DNA of 31,012 nucleotides from a virus, in IMG/VR virus record IMGVR_UViG_3300011997_000009, positions 1 to 31,012 of that record. One strand, 5' to 3'. Of the stretch, positions 22,821 through 29,240 are shown piece after piece (positions within the stretch are counted from its first letter, which is position 1; the number at the start of each line of letters is the position of its first letter). Position numbers and translations under genes: made by a program. Below the pieces are notes generated by a model. The model made no database searches, was not told the DNA's origin, and was given only the letters and a program-made list of their open reading frames with translations.

Positions 22821-23984
22821 ATGACGACAACGACTGACACCGCGGGCTTCGCGGACAACGACAACAAACCTGCCGCGCTCCCCGAGTGGGATGGCACCAA
22901 TCTCGCCGGCGACGTGGCCGAGGCGGGGATCCGCAAAAACCATCCGGAGTATCACGATGATCTGCGCTGGTGGTTTCGCTACACGATCGAGCGGCAGATG
23001 AGCCAGGCCGAGGCGGCGCGCACGCTCGGCGTCGACGGCGGCACGTACTCGAAAGTTTTTCGCGGCGAATACAAAAACGGCGCGGGGCTGATCCTGGCGC
23101 CCCCGGCGAAGATGCTCTCGCGCATCCGCGTGATGCGCGACCAGGAGAGGGACAACGCCGTGCTGCGCATCAAGGGCCGCGTGATGACGCCGACCGTCGC
23201 GGAAATTCACAACGTGTGCCGCAAGGCGTGGAATGACCAGAACATCGCTTTCATCTTTGGCGAGTCGCACATCGGCAAGACCGAGGGCCTGCTGTGGTTT
23301 CGCGATGAAAACAACCATGGGGCGACGATCTTCGTCGACCTGCAGGGCGTCGCAGGCGAGCAGGATGTTTACCGGGCGTTTGCCCGAGCGCTCAAGATCA
23401 GCGCCGACACGCCGATCGCGAAGCTGAAGCCGCGCGTGTTTGCCGCGATCGACCGCACGAACCTCGTGCTCGTCGATGAGTTTCACGCGATCACCTATGC
23501 CTACCAAAAAGGTGGCGCAGTGCGGATGATCAACGCGCTGAAGGCGATCAAGGACAAGACCGGCTGCGCGATGGTGATCTGCTCGACCAATGTAGGCCGC
23601 GACGAATTCGACGAGAAGACGGGGCACGAGTCGAAGCTGCTCAAACAACTCTGGCGCCGTGGCGTGATCAAGCTGCAGCTGCCGGACGCCCTGCGCGTGG
23701 GCGACGTGCGCGCGTTTGCGGAGGCGTTCAGCCTGCCATTCCCCGAAGAGCCCGAGGGCGCGGCCGACACGTGGAAGAACCTGCGCGCATATCACCCGAC
23801 GTTCGAGGGTTTGGACGTGTGCGAGAATATCGCATACAATTACGGCGTGAAGCACCTCGTGTGCGTCATCCAGGACGGCGCGAAGTTCGCCCAGAAGCGG
23901 AAGGAAAACAAAGAGCTGCGCTGGGCCGACGCGATCAAGGCGCAGGCCGTGTATGATTCGCTCAGCGCGAGAAAAGCCGTGTGA
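22821..23984 (+). CDS. MuB-type AAA+ transposition ATPase
   Basis: 387 aa. Residues 58-82 form a helix-turn-helix (MSQAEAARTLGVDGGTYSKV), as in MuB's N-terminal domain. The ATPase core has Walker A FGESHIGKTEG (147-154), Walker B NLVLVDEFHA (about 214-222) and a sensor-1 strand MVICSTN (251-257). A small C-terminal helical domain follows (NIAYNYGVKHLVCVIQDGAK). MuB-type proteins bind target DNA, give target immunity and activate the transposase. Position right after the transposase is canonical. A long open frame on the opposite strand is a GC-bias shadow. Confidence 0.9.
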   Translation: MTTTTDTAGFADNDNKPAALPEWDGTNLAGDVAEAGIRKNHPEYHDDLRWWFRYTIERQMSQAEAARTLGVDGGTYSKVFRGEYKNGAGLILAPPAKMLSRIRVMRDQERDNAVLRIKGRVMTPTVAEIHNVCRKAWNDQNIAFIFGESHIGKTEGLLWFRDENNHGATIFVDLQGVAGEQDVYRAFARALKISADTPIAKLKPRVFAAIDRTNLVLVDEFHAITYAYQKGGAVRMINALKAIKDKTGCAMVICSTNVGRDEFDEKTGHESKLLKQLWRRGVIKLQLPDALRVGDVRAFAEAFSLPFPEEPEGAADTWKNLRAYHPTFEGLDVCENIAYNYGVKHLVCVIQDGAKFAQKRKENKELRWADAIKAQAVYDSLSARKAV

Positions 23985-23995
23985 GGCCCACGCCG

Positions 23996-24445
23996 ATGAA
24001 AAACAAAAAACTTTCTACGGCTCTGCGCGATTTGGCCGCAGCCCTCAGTGAGTCCATCGAATCGAACGCGACCAACCTCACGGCGCTCCCCGACATCGCC
24101 GAGCTTCTCTCCGTGCTCGCTCGTATAGTCGAAGGCAAGACGATCGACAAGGCGTTCGGAGCGCCCGGCGACTGGGGCTACGGCACACCGATCGGCGACG
24201 GGATCTTCGCCATGCTCAAAGAGCCAGCGGAGCCCGTTGCGTTGGAGTGGAACTTCCGCCCCGAGTTACCCGACGACGAAGTGCGCGTGCTCTTCGCGGC
24301 CGGCGATGAAGTCGAGACCGGCCATCACGAGGGCGACCATTGGGAAACGACGGAAGGCGCCTCATACGACGAAAGCGATGTCTACGCCTGGGCGCATCTT
24401 CCCGCCGCACCCGAACTGCCAGCGACGAAAGGTGGTGCGAAGTGA
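23996..24445 (+). CDS. DUF551-like early protein
   Basis: 149 aa from the ATG at 23996, preceded by GAGG at suitable spacing; a GTG at 23981 would add five residues. The N-terminal half is helical (LSTALRDLAAALSESIESNA) with a conserved-looking DWGYGTPIGDGI. The C-terminal part (DDEVRVLFAAGDEVETGHHE ... WETTEGASYDESDVYAWAHL) follows the layout of DUF551: 'vlv...geve.g....g.w......v.hW..lP.pP'. DUF551 domains are common in phages and have no known role. The stop overlaps the next small gene. Confidence 0.6.
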   Translation: MKNKKLSTALRDLAAALSESIESNATNLTALPDIAELLSVLARIVEGKTIDKAFGAPGDWGYGTPIGDGIFAMLKEPAEPVALEWNFRPELPDDEVRVLFAAGDEVETGHHEGDHWETTEGASYDESDVYAWAHLPAAPELPATKGGAK

Positions 24446-24534
24446 GCATAACCCTCCTGCAGTCCGCGCTCTTCCTCGCGCTCGTGATCCTCTGCGTCGT
24501 GTGGCTGATCCAATATCGGGGAGGCCGGCCATGA
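24442..24534 (+). CDS. 30-aa membrane peptide
   Basis: GTG start overlapping the preceding stop. The whole product is one transmembrane helix with short ends (VSITLLQSALFLALVILCVV then WLIQYRGGRP). The stop overlaps the next ATG (ATGA). The tight coupling on both sides is the main support, since the length alone would not convince. Confidence 0.55.
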   Translation: MSITLLQSALFLALVILCVVWLIQYRGGRP

Positions 24535-24719
24535 TCGCTTTTCTCCTCCTGATTGTCGTGATTCTGATCGTCGCGATGTGCGTGCTCGGGCTGCTGCTCT
24601 GGGTCACCGCGGAAGAGGCTCGCGAGCGGCGCGAGGATAACGAACGGCTTTCACAGGTCATTCGCGAAGCCAACGACGCCCGCGATCCCTGGTCGAAGCA
24701 CTGGAGCGTGAAGCCATGA
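24531..24719 (+). CDS. 62-aa membrane protein with charged tail
   Basis: Starts MIAFLLLIVVILIVAMCVLG, one transmembrane helix, followed by a charged helical tail (EEARERREDNERLSQVIREA). Both ends overlap neighbouring genes. It resembles small membrane proteins that phages express early, but no family is recognised. Confidence 0.6.
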   Translation: MIAFLLLIVVILIVAMCVLGLLLWVTAEEARERREDNERLSQVIREANDARDPWSKHWSVKP

Positions 24720-24940
24720 ACGCCGACAATCTCGATCTGGCGATCGGTGCAATCGATAGTCACTGCGGCGAGGTGCGCGCGTGGATCGTGTATTGCCGCA
24801 CTCACCGCGCCACGGGAAATCCTGATTCGTGTGCGCGCATGATCCGCGCCGCTCGGCGCTCGCTGGCCGATGCTAAAGCCTATGTCGCCTGGGCGGATGA
24901 GATCATCGCTACGCGCGCGAAGAAGAAGGGCCGGTCGTGA
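24716..24940 (+). CDS. Hypothetical 74-aa early protein
   Basis: Helical, soluble, basic at the C-terminus (SLADAKAYVAWADEIIATRA then KKKGRS). Two or three Cys residues lie in the middle (HCGEVRAWIVYCRTH). It overlaps both neighbours by four bases. No family recognised. Confidence 0.6.
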   Translation: MNADNLDLAIGAIDSHCGEVRAWIVYCRTHRATGNPDSCARMIRAARRSLADAKAYVAWADEIIATRAKKKGRS

Positions 24941-25143
24941 AACATTATCCAGCTTCACGCGGTCCGGCGCAGATCGAGGGGCTCACGATCTCCGGGCCAA
25001 GCCCGCGCGTGTTTGTGGTCCGGCGCTCCACGGCGCTGCTGATCCTCGCGGTGGTAGCATCTCTTTTTTTCTTCGGCGGCGCGATCGCGTTCGGCGCGGC
25101 GCTCGTCGGTCAACACTCCACTCCAGTCTCCAACTCACTATGA
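24937..25143 (+). CDS. 68-aa membrane protein
   Basis: GTG start overlapping the preceding stop. A polar N-terminus (KHYPASRGPAQIEGLTISGP) leads to a basic patch and a single transmembrane helix (STALLILAVVASLFFFGGAI). The stop overlaps the next start (ACTATGA). Function unknown. Confidence 0.6.
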   Translation: MKHYPASRGPAQIEGLTISGPSPRVFVVRRSTALLILAVVASLFFFGGAIAFGAALVGQHSTPVSNSL

Positions 25144-25421
25144 AATACGTTATCTTTGAAAAAGCAGCGGGCGGGCTCTTCGCCGTGCTCGGCCTCGGAA
25201 TCGGTGCGAACCATGACGCGCTCGCAGCGGGCTTCACCAGCATGCGCCCGGTCAGTGCCGGCCGTGTGCGGTTCTCCGATACAGGCCTGGCCGAAGTCTA
25301 TGGCCATTCCGAATCGCTGAACCTCGTGCCGCACGCCGACGACGCACGCTTTCTCACCGCATTTTACCGCACGGAAACCGGGAGCGCTCCGTCGTTCTCA
25401 GCTCAAAAAATATCCGCATGA
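25140..25421 (+). CDS. Hypothetical 93-aa early protein
   Basis: ATG at 25140 overlapping the previous stop; the stop overlaps the Gam start. The product begins MKYVIFEKAAGGLFAVLGLG and continues with FTSMRPVSAGRVRFSDTGLA, VYGHSESLNLVPHADDARFL. The compact strand-helix pattern with AGRVRF... and ...VYGHSESLN resembles small phage proteins of unknown role. An extension upstream in the same frame lies over other genes and is ignored. Confidence 0.65.
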   Translation: MKYVIFEKAAGGLFAVLGLGIGANHDALAAGFTSMRPVSAGRVRFSDTGLAEVYGHSESLNLVPHADDARFLTAFYRTETGSAPSFSAQKISA

Positions 25422-25978
25422 ATCCCACCGAACAAATTCCCACCGCCGCCGCGATCGACCGAATCGACACGCTGGCCGCCAGCTACTCCAACGTCCGCAA
25501 GCTCGTCGCCACGCGCTTGACGCATCTGCAGGAAGAGCAGCGGATCAGCCACAAGCGGCTGATCGGCGGCATCAAGTCGGCCGTGGCCGAGGCGAAGGAT
25601 ATCCAGGCTAAACTCACGGCGGCAATCGACGAGCGGCGCGATCTCTTCGTGCAGCCGCGCACCTGGACGCTGCACGGGATCAAGCTCGGTCTGCGCAAAG
25701 GCAGCGGCAAAATGAAATGGCCGAAGGTCGAAGCGCTGCTCGCGTTGATCAAAAAGAATTTCTCGCCGGCGACGTGCGAGGGCCTGATCAAGCAAGTCGA
25801 GCAGCCGAACAAAGACGCGCTGAAAGAGCTGCCTGCACTGGTGCTGAAGAAGCTCGGCGTCGAGATCGAAGGCACGGGCGACTGCGTGTTCGTGAAACCG
25901 ACCGACGGCGAAGTGGACAAGCTCGTCGAGCATCTGCTCGGCGAAGGCTCAATGGAAGAGACCGAGACCGAGGGCTGA
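25418..25978 (+). CDS. gam: Gam-like host-nuclease inhibitor
   Basis: 186 aa. N-terminal helices (IDTLAASYSNVRKLVATRLT, IGGIKSAVAEAKDIQAKLTA) lead to the family signature: DLFVQPRTWTLHGIKLGLRKGSG, with WTLHGIKLG close to the Gam consensus. KNALKELPALVLKKLGVEIE-like and TGDCVFVKPTDGEVDKLVEH segments follow, also typical. Mu Gam dimers bind DNA ends and block exonucleases, and are related to Ku. In Mu the gene lies among the early genes after B, as here. Confidence 0.85.
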   Translation: MNPTEQIPTAAAIDRIDTLAASYSNVRKLVATRLTHLQEEQRISHKRLIGGIKSAVAEAKDIQAKLTAAIDERRDLFVQPRTWTLHGIKLGLRKGSGKMKWPKVEALLALIKKNFSPATCEGLIKQVEQPNKDALKELPALVLKKLGVEIEGTGDCVFVKPTDGEVDKLVEHLLGEGSMEETETEG

Positions 25979-25998
25979 GAGCGAAGACTGAGAGCGAA
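25975..25998. repeat. Short tandem repeat after gam
   Basis: CTGAGAGCGAA occurs twice, 13 bases apart (25975-25985 and 25988-25998), beginning in the gam stop codon. Similar purine-rich or GGCTTTAGGC repeats occupy the gaps at 5115-5145 and 6335-6371. Function is unknown; replication slippage would explain it. Confidence 0.6.
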
Positions 25999-26011
25999 AC
26001 TTTTTAGAACC

Positions 26012-26416
26012 ATGAAAATAAAAAACCTGATACTTCTCGCGGTCGCGCTTTGCGCTGCCGCTATTTGCTCCACTCGTGCAGCGTCACTGGTTGTCGTGTG
26101 GGACTATGTGCACACGGAAGAAACCGGCTTCATCATCGAGCGAGCGCCGGCGGGCTCGACGGCGACGTTTGCCGAGGTCGCCCGCGTGCCTGCCACGGTG
26201 CTCTCCTACACGGACGCGAATCTGCCCGGCAAAACGGTGTTTCAGTATCGCGTGCGCGCGTTCAACGCGGATGTGACGAGTCCGCCGTCGAATATCGCGA
26301 GCGCTACAACCTCGCCGAATCCGCTGCTCGCTCCGGGCAACGTGAAAGTTTCGGCACCCGTGCTGACTGTGAATGTGCCAGCGGGCACGACGCTGGTCAT
26401 CGCCGCGACAAAGTAA
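26012..26416 (+). CDS. Secreted fibronectin type III protein
   Basis: 134 aa. The signal peptide is clear (MKIKNLILLAVALCAAAICS then TRAAS, probable cleavage after ARAA-like TRA). The mature part is one FnIII-like domain: LVVVWDYVHTEETGFIIERA, AEVARVPATVLSYTDANLPG, KTVFQYRVRAFNADVTSPPS (the conserved 'Y.yRVrA.N....S..S'), ending in a short Thr/Val-rich tail. Its product would be exported. It lies between gam and the sigma factor in the early operon. Surface modification of the host or virion decoration are possible roles. Confidence 0.65.
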   Translation: MKIKNLILLAVALCAAAICSTRAASLVVVWDYVHTEETGFIIERAPAGSTATFAEVARVPATVLSYTDANLPGKTVFQYRVRAFNADVTSPPSNIASATTSPNPLLAPGNVKVSAPVLTVNVPAGTTLVIAATK

Positions 26417-26438
26417 GCGACGCGAGACGACGCACGCC

Positions 26439-27026
26439 ATGCAAGATCACGACGACGAGACATTGGTGAGGCTCTTCCAGGAGGGCGACGCGCGCGCTTT
26501 CGATGAGATCGTGCGGCGGTATCGCCCGAAGATGTGCCGAGTGGCGGAGCGCGTGTTGAGCAATCACGCCGATGCGGACGACGTGGTGCAGCAATCGCTC
26601 GTGAGCGCGTGGCGGAGCCTGGGGCGATTCCGCGGCGAGTGCAGTTTCAGCACGTGGCTCTTCACGATCACGAAGCGGCGCGCATTCAATCGGTACAAGA
26701 GCCGCTGGATGAGGCAGCGCAAAGCATCGATCTCGCTCGATGCGAAGATCGGCGAGAGCGAGCAATCGGCGGCGGACAGCGTCGCATGCAAAGCGCCGCA
26801 GCCGGGCGATGAGTGCGAGACGACCGAGCTGGCGGACTCGCTCACGCGTGGGCTGGAGCGGCTGTCGGAAGAACATCGGGAGGTTCTGATTTTGCGCACG
26901 GTGCACCATCACAGCTACGAGCATATTGCCGCGGTGCGCTCGATCCCAGTCGGGACGGTGAAAAGCAAACTCTCCCGCGCGCGTGCGAGCCTGCGCATGA
27001 GAGTGAATCAGGAAGTGTTCGCGTAA
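26439..27026 (+). CDS. ECF-type sigma factor
   Basis: 195 aa from the ATG at 26439; an upstream extension overlaps the preceding gene. Sigma region 2 spans about residues 20-90 (FDEIVRRYRPKMCRVAERVL, HADADDVVQQSLVSAWRSLG, GECSFSTWLFTITKRRAFNR). Sigma region 4 spans about 138-186 (LERLSEEHREVLILRTVHHH, YEHIAAVRSIPVGTVKSKLS, RARASLRMRV). No anti-sigma gene lies beside it. Mu uses Mor and C to activate middle and late genes; no Mor/C homologue is seen here, so this sigma may take that role (inference). Its stop codon overlaps the first attC. Confidence 0.9.
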   Translation: MQDHDDETLVRLFQEGDARAFDEIVRRYRPKMCRVAERVLSNHADADDVVQQSLVSAWRSLGRFRGECSFSTWLFTITKRRAFNRYKSRWMRQRKASISLDAKIGESEQSAADSVACKAPQPGDECETTELADSLTRGLERLSEEHREVLILRTVHHHSYEHIAAVRSIPVGTVKSKLSRARASLRMRVNQEVFA

Positions 27027-27112
27027 CAACTCGGGTCAGAAATGACCCTCTAACCAATAACCAAATCACCAGCGGGCACCGCAGGGTCATTTTCTGTAGC
27101 CGCTGGTTATGC
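27021..27112 (+). other. attC site 0 (sigma gene / cassette 1)
   Basis: Read in order: R'' GCGTAAC (27021-27027, containing the sigma stop TAA), 9-nt spacer, L'' CAGAAATGACCCT (27037-27049), a 33-nt variable loop, L' AGGGTCATTTTCTG (27083-27096, one extra base), 9-nt spacer, R' GTTATGC (27106-27112). R'' and R' pair with only one G-T wobble. R'' departs from the RYYYAAC consensus at one base. The loop also contains ACCAGCGG, which could pair with CCGCTGGT just before R'. The full hairpin architecture is that of an integron attC. Confidence 0.75.
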
Positions 27113-27134
27113 TCCGTAAATTTAAACTTTCGCT

Positions 27135-27488
27135 ATGAATACAACGACCAAAAAACCTGAATGTAAAATCGAAGGCGTGACCTTCTTTCCGGTTCCGACC
27201 GTGCCCTCGTTCGCTCCTGAATCTGCCTATTTCCCGCGCCGTAAAACGCCGGAGATTCCGCGAGAATACGAAGACATGGCGAACAACCTTTTCTTCAAGG
27301 GTGGCGCACTCCCTGAAATGTCGCCGCTCGTGGACAGGGCGAAGGCTTTCGCTGCCGTCCGCAACTGGCTCCAGAGCTTCAATCCGGCTCACGAAGTCAA
27401 GACGGCCACCGTGGGATACGCTCTCTGGCTGTGGTGCGACCATGAAACTCTGTCTTTGCATAACGCACAAGCTGAGCCACGTAGGTAA
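27135..27488 (+). CDS. Cassette 1 product, hypothetical
   Basis: 117 aa in a 420-bp cassette (27107-27526). The start lies 23 bases after the R' core, the compact spacing usual in integron cassettes, and the frame ends inside attC site 1. The protein starts MNTTTKKPECKIEGVTFFPV. It has a Pro-rich N-terminal half and a helical C-terminus (AKAFAAVRNWLQSF, HEVKTATVGYALWLW). No family is recognised. The DNA is visibly less GC-rich than the flanking phage genes, pointing to a separate origin. No promoter of its own is evident. Confidence 0.65.
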   Translation: MNTTTKKPECKIEGVTFFPVPTVPSFAPESAYFPRRKTPEIPREYEDMANNLFFKGGALPEMSPLVDRAKAFAAVRNWLQSFNPAHEVKTATVGYALWLWCDHETLSLHNAQAEPRR

Positions 27489-27532
27489 GTGGCTCGGCAC
27501 TTACCGAAGTTGGCTCTAGCGAATGGTTGGGC
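27458..27532 (+). other. attC site 1 (cassette 1 / cassette 2)
   Basis: R'' GCATAAC (27458-27464) is the exact reverse complement of the GTTATGC that starts cassette 1. A 9-nt spacer, L'' GAGCCA (27474-27479), an inner hairpin GGTAAGTG/CACTTACC with a 6-nt loop (27484-27505), L' TGGCTC (27511-27516), a 9-nt spacer and R' GTTGGGC (27526-27532) follow. An unpaired T after L' provides the extrahelical base. Recombination would occur between G and T of GTTGGGC. Confidence 0.88.
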
Positions 27533-27548
27533 TCCGTCTAAAACGCTC

Positions 27549-27854
27549 ATGAAAAAACTAATCAGAATACTAACACGCTGGGCATGGGTGCCCGTGCTAA
27601 GAGAAGCCGAACAAGAACGCTGGGACTTAGAGAAACACCGCGATGCGCTCAAGGGTCTGTATAACGACACGAAGCCGTGGACGGACCAACTCCAAGACGA
27701 GAACGCACGGCTGCGCAATCTGGCATTCCAGATGCGGATGAGCTTCCGCCGGGCCAAGGGGCGCTCGATGCAATGCACGCCTTACAACTGGCCGAATACC
27801 GACCGCCTTCCGCGTCTGCCCAACGGTCGGGATGAGCCGATGCGCAGCCAATGA
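27549..27854 (+). CDS. Cassette 2 product, hypothetical
   Basis: 101 aa in a 377-bp cassette (27527-27903), start 17 bases after the R' core. The product begins MKKLIRILTRWAWVPVLREA and has a charged helical middle with coiled-coil character (ERWDLEKHRDALKGLYND, QLQDENARLRNLAFQMRMSF). Basic residues dominate the C-terminus. The frame runs through R'' and the first arm of attC site 2. No family is recognised. Confidence 0.6.
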   Translation: MKKLIRILTRWAWVPVLREAEQERWDLEKHRDALKGLYNDTKPWTDQLQDENARLRNLAFQMRMSFRRAKGRSMQCTPYNWPNTDRLPRLPNGRDEPMRSQ

Positions 27855-27909
27855 CTCACGACCAACAGAACGGGCAAATATGCGCATTGGCTCTGTCCCG
27901 TGGTTAGGC
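27818..27909 (+). other. attC site 2 (cassette 2 / cassette 3)
   Basis: R'' GCCCAAC (27818-27824) is the exact reverse complement of the GTTGGGC that starts cassette 2. Then come a 9-nt spacer, L'' GAGCCGATGCGC (27834-27845), a 36-nt loop, L' GCGCATTGGCTC (27882-27893, pairing with one G-T wobble), a 9-nt spacer and R' GTTAGGC (27903-27909). The L boxes share the GAGCC/GGCTC core with site 1. The spacers can pair partly as GGGA/TCCC. Confidence 0.88.
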
Positions 27910-27925
27910 TCCGAATTTTCAACCC

Positions 27926-28147
27926 ATGATACCGATGAATGCACGTAAAGAACTAGCGATCCAAGCCCTGCAAAACATGAAGGGCGATGACACCTATCGC
28001 GCTCGCTCCGCCTTTCGCGGAATGAACGCTGACCAGATGAAAGAACAGCATGGCATGAGCGGGAAAACTCGCGCCCAAATACTCGCGGAATACGAAGTCC
28101 ACGACGCCCAGATTGAAGCGGCAATCGCGTGGGTTCGCTCTGCCTAA
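27926..28147 (+). CDS. Cassette 3 product, hypothetical
   Basis: 73 aa, starting 16 bases after the R' core; a second Met is at residue 4. The product is helical (ARKELAIQALQNMKGDDTYR, HDAQIEAAIAWVRSA) with a central polar region (GMNADQMKEQHGMSGKTRAQ). The stop TAA lies inside R'' GCCTAAC, as the sigma stop lies inside its R''. No family is recognised. Confidence 0.6.
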   Translation: MIPMNARKELAIQALQNMKGDDTYRARSAFRGMNADQMKEQHGMSGKTRAQILAEYEVHDAQIEAAIAWVRSA

Positions 28148-28148
28148 C
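28142..28148 (+). other. Half attC (R'' of cassette 3) abutting intI
   Basis: GCCTAAC is the exact reverse complement of the GTTAGGC that opens cassette 3, so it is that cassette's R''. The expected second half (L' and a GTTRRRY core) is missing. Instead the intI ATG follows after 33 bases. The array therefore ends in a truncated site. Confidence 0.75.
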
Positions 28149-28181
28149 AGGTGATTCTGGGAAGCGCTCTTCGTATATCAG

Positions 28182-29240
28182 ATGCTCACTCAGGCACAGC
28201 GCACGGCGACGGAAATCAGGGTGCAATGGTTGCGCCTGCATCCGAAGCAGCGGGCCGCGATCGAAACACAAATCGAGGCCACGCGCACGGGCGTGCGGTT
28301 GCGCAAATGGTCTTACACCACGGAGCGCTGCTATTGCGCCTGGGTGCGACGCTACGGGGTCTGGCTTGCGTTCTCGGCTGAGGCTCGCGCCGCGAAGGAT
28401 TCGACGGAGCGGTTGACGCTTTATCTCGCACACCTGGTCAACGGTCCGACGCCGCGCTCGGCGACGACGTTGAAACAGGCTTTAAACGCGCTTGTCTGGT
28501 ATTATAAAGACGTGCGCAAAGAGCCGATCGGCCGGCTCGGCGATATCCCGCGCCCGAAGATGGCACCGCGCGCGCCGCACGTACTCACGCGCGAGCAGGT
28601 CAAGGCGCTGATCGGAGCGGTCAGCGACACAGCGGATCAGCCTTATAAGCTCATTTGCCGGCTGCTTTATCACACGGGCATGCGCATTTCCGAGGTGCTC
28701 GATCTTCGGGTGCAGGATATCGGCTGGGAACACTCGGAAATAATGCTGCGCGCGGCCAAGGGAAACAAGGATCGCACGGTGCCGTTGCCGGCGGCGTTGA
28801 TGGTCGAACTCCGTGCGCAGCTCGACCGCGTGCGCACACTCTGGCAGCGGGATCAACTCGACGGCACGCCGGTGGCGTTGCCCGATGGCGTGTTTAATAA
28901 GTGCCCGCGCTATGGGCTGGCGTGGCCGTGGTTTTTTGTCTTCGCGGCGGCGGGTCGTTGCACACATCCGCGTCTCGGCCATCTCGTGCGGTGGAGGTTG
29001 CACGATAAGACGCTGCAGACAGTCGTGCGCGGGGCAGCGGAGCGCGTTGGCCTGCTCGGAATCGCAACACCTCACCGGCTGCGTCACGCCTACGCGACGC
29101 ATCTGCTGGAGAGCGGCGTCGATATCCGGTCGGTGCAAGATATTTTGGGGCACGTCGATGTTGCGACGACGATGATCTATACGCACGCGAGCGTGCGCGG
29201 CGTGCACGTGCGCGCGAGCGTGGAGGCGCTGGCTTGCTGA
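28182..29240 (+). CDS. intI: Integron integrase (IntI-family tyrosine recombinase)
   Basis: 352 aa. The N-terminal core-binding domain has the IntI pattern LRKWSYTTERCYCAWVRRYG and TLKQALNALVWYYKDV. The catalytic domain shows HTGMRISEVLDLRVQDI (R168), AAKGNKDRTVPLP (K193), ATPHRLRHAYATHLLESG (H298, R301) and ILGHVDVATTMIYTHASVRG (H324, Y333). Between patches it carries VALPDGVFNKCPRYGLAWPW followed by FFVFAAAG, the added segment found in integron integrases and not in XerC/D. It should recombine attC (and attI) sites. It lies next to three attC-flanked cassettes but is read in the same direction as them. Its stop overlaps the next start (TGATG), so it is part of the phage operon. Confidence 0.93.
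   Translation: MLTQAQRTATEIRVQWLRLHPKQRAAIETQIEATRTGVRLRKWSYTTERCYCAWVRRYGVWLAFSAEARAAKDSTERLTLYLAHLVNGPTPRSATTLKQALNALVWYYKDVRKEPIGRLGDIPRPKMAPRAPHVLTREQVKALIGAVSDTADQPYKLICRLLYHTGMRISEVLDLRVQDIGWEHSEIMLRAAKGNKDRTVPLPAALMVELRAQLDRVRTLWQRDQLDGTPVALPDGVFNKCPRYGLAWPWFFVFAAAGRCTHPRLGHLVRWRLHDKTLQTVVRGAAERVGLLGIATPHRLRHAYATHLLESGVDIRSVQDILGHVDVATTMIYTHASVRGVHVRASVEALAC

Noticed and set aside
22803-23855. A 350-codon open frame opposite the ATPase gene
   Set aside because: It mirrors the ATPase gene in a GC-rich region, has shadow-like composition (many Arg, His, Leu, Val), and would oppose a well supported AAA+ protein.
26417-27026. The sigma gene as a complete integron cassette
   Set aside because: Only its 3' attC is present. 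No GTTACGC-like or other GTTRRRY core that pairs with its R'' lies between the FnIII gene and the sigma start.
28182-29240. The recombinase as a phage XerC/D-type integrase
   Set aside because: It contains the added segment between catalytic patches (ALPDGVFNKCPRYGLAWPWF) found in integron integrases and stands next to attC-flanked cassettes.
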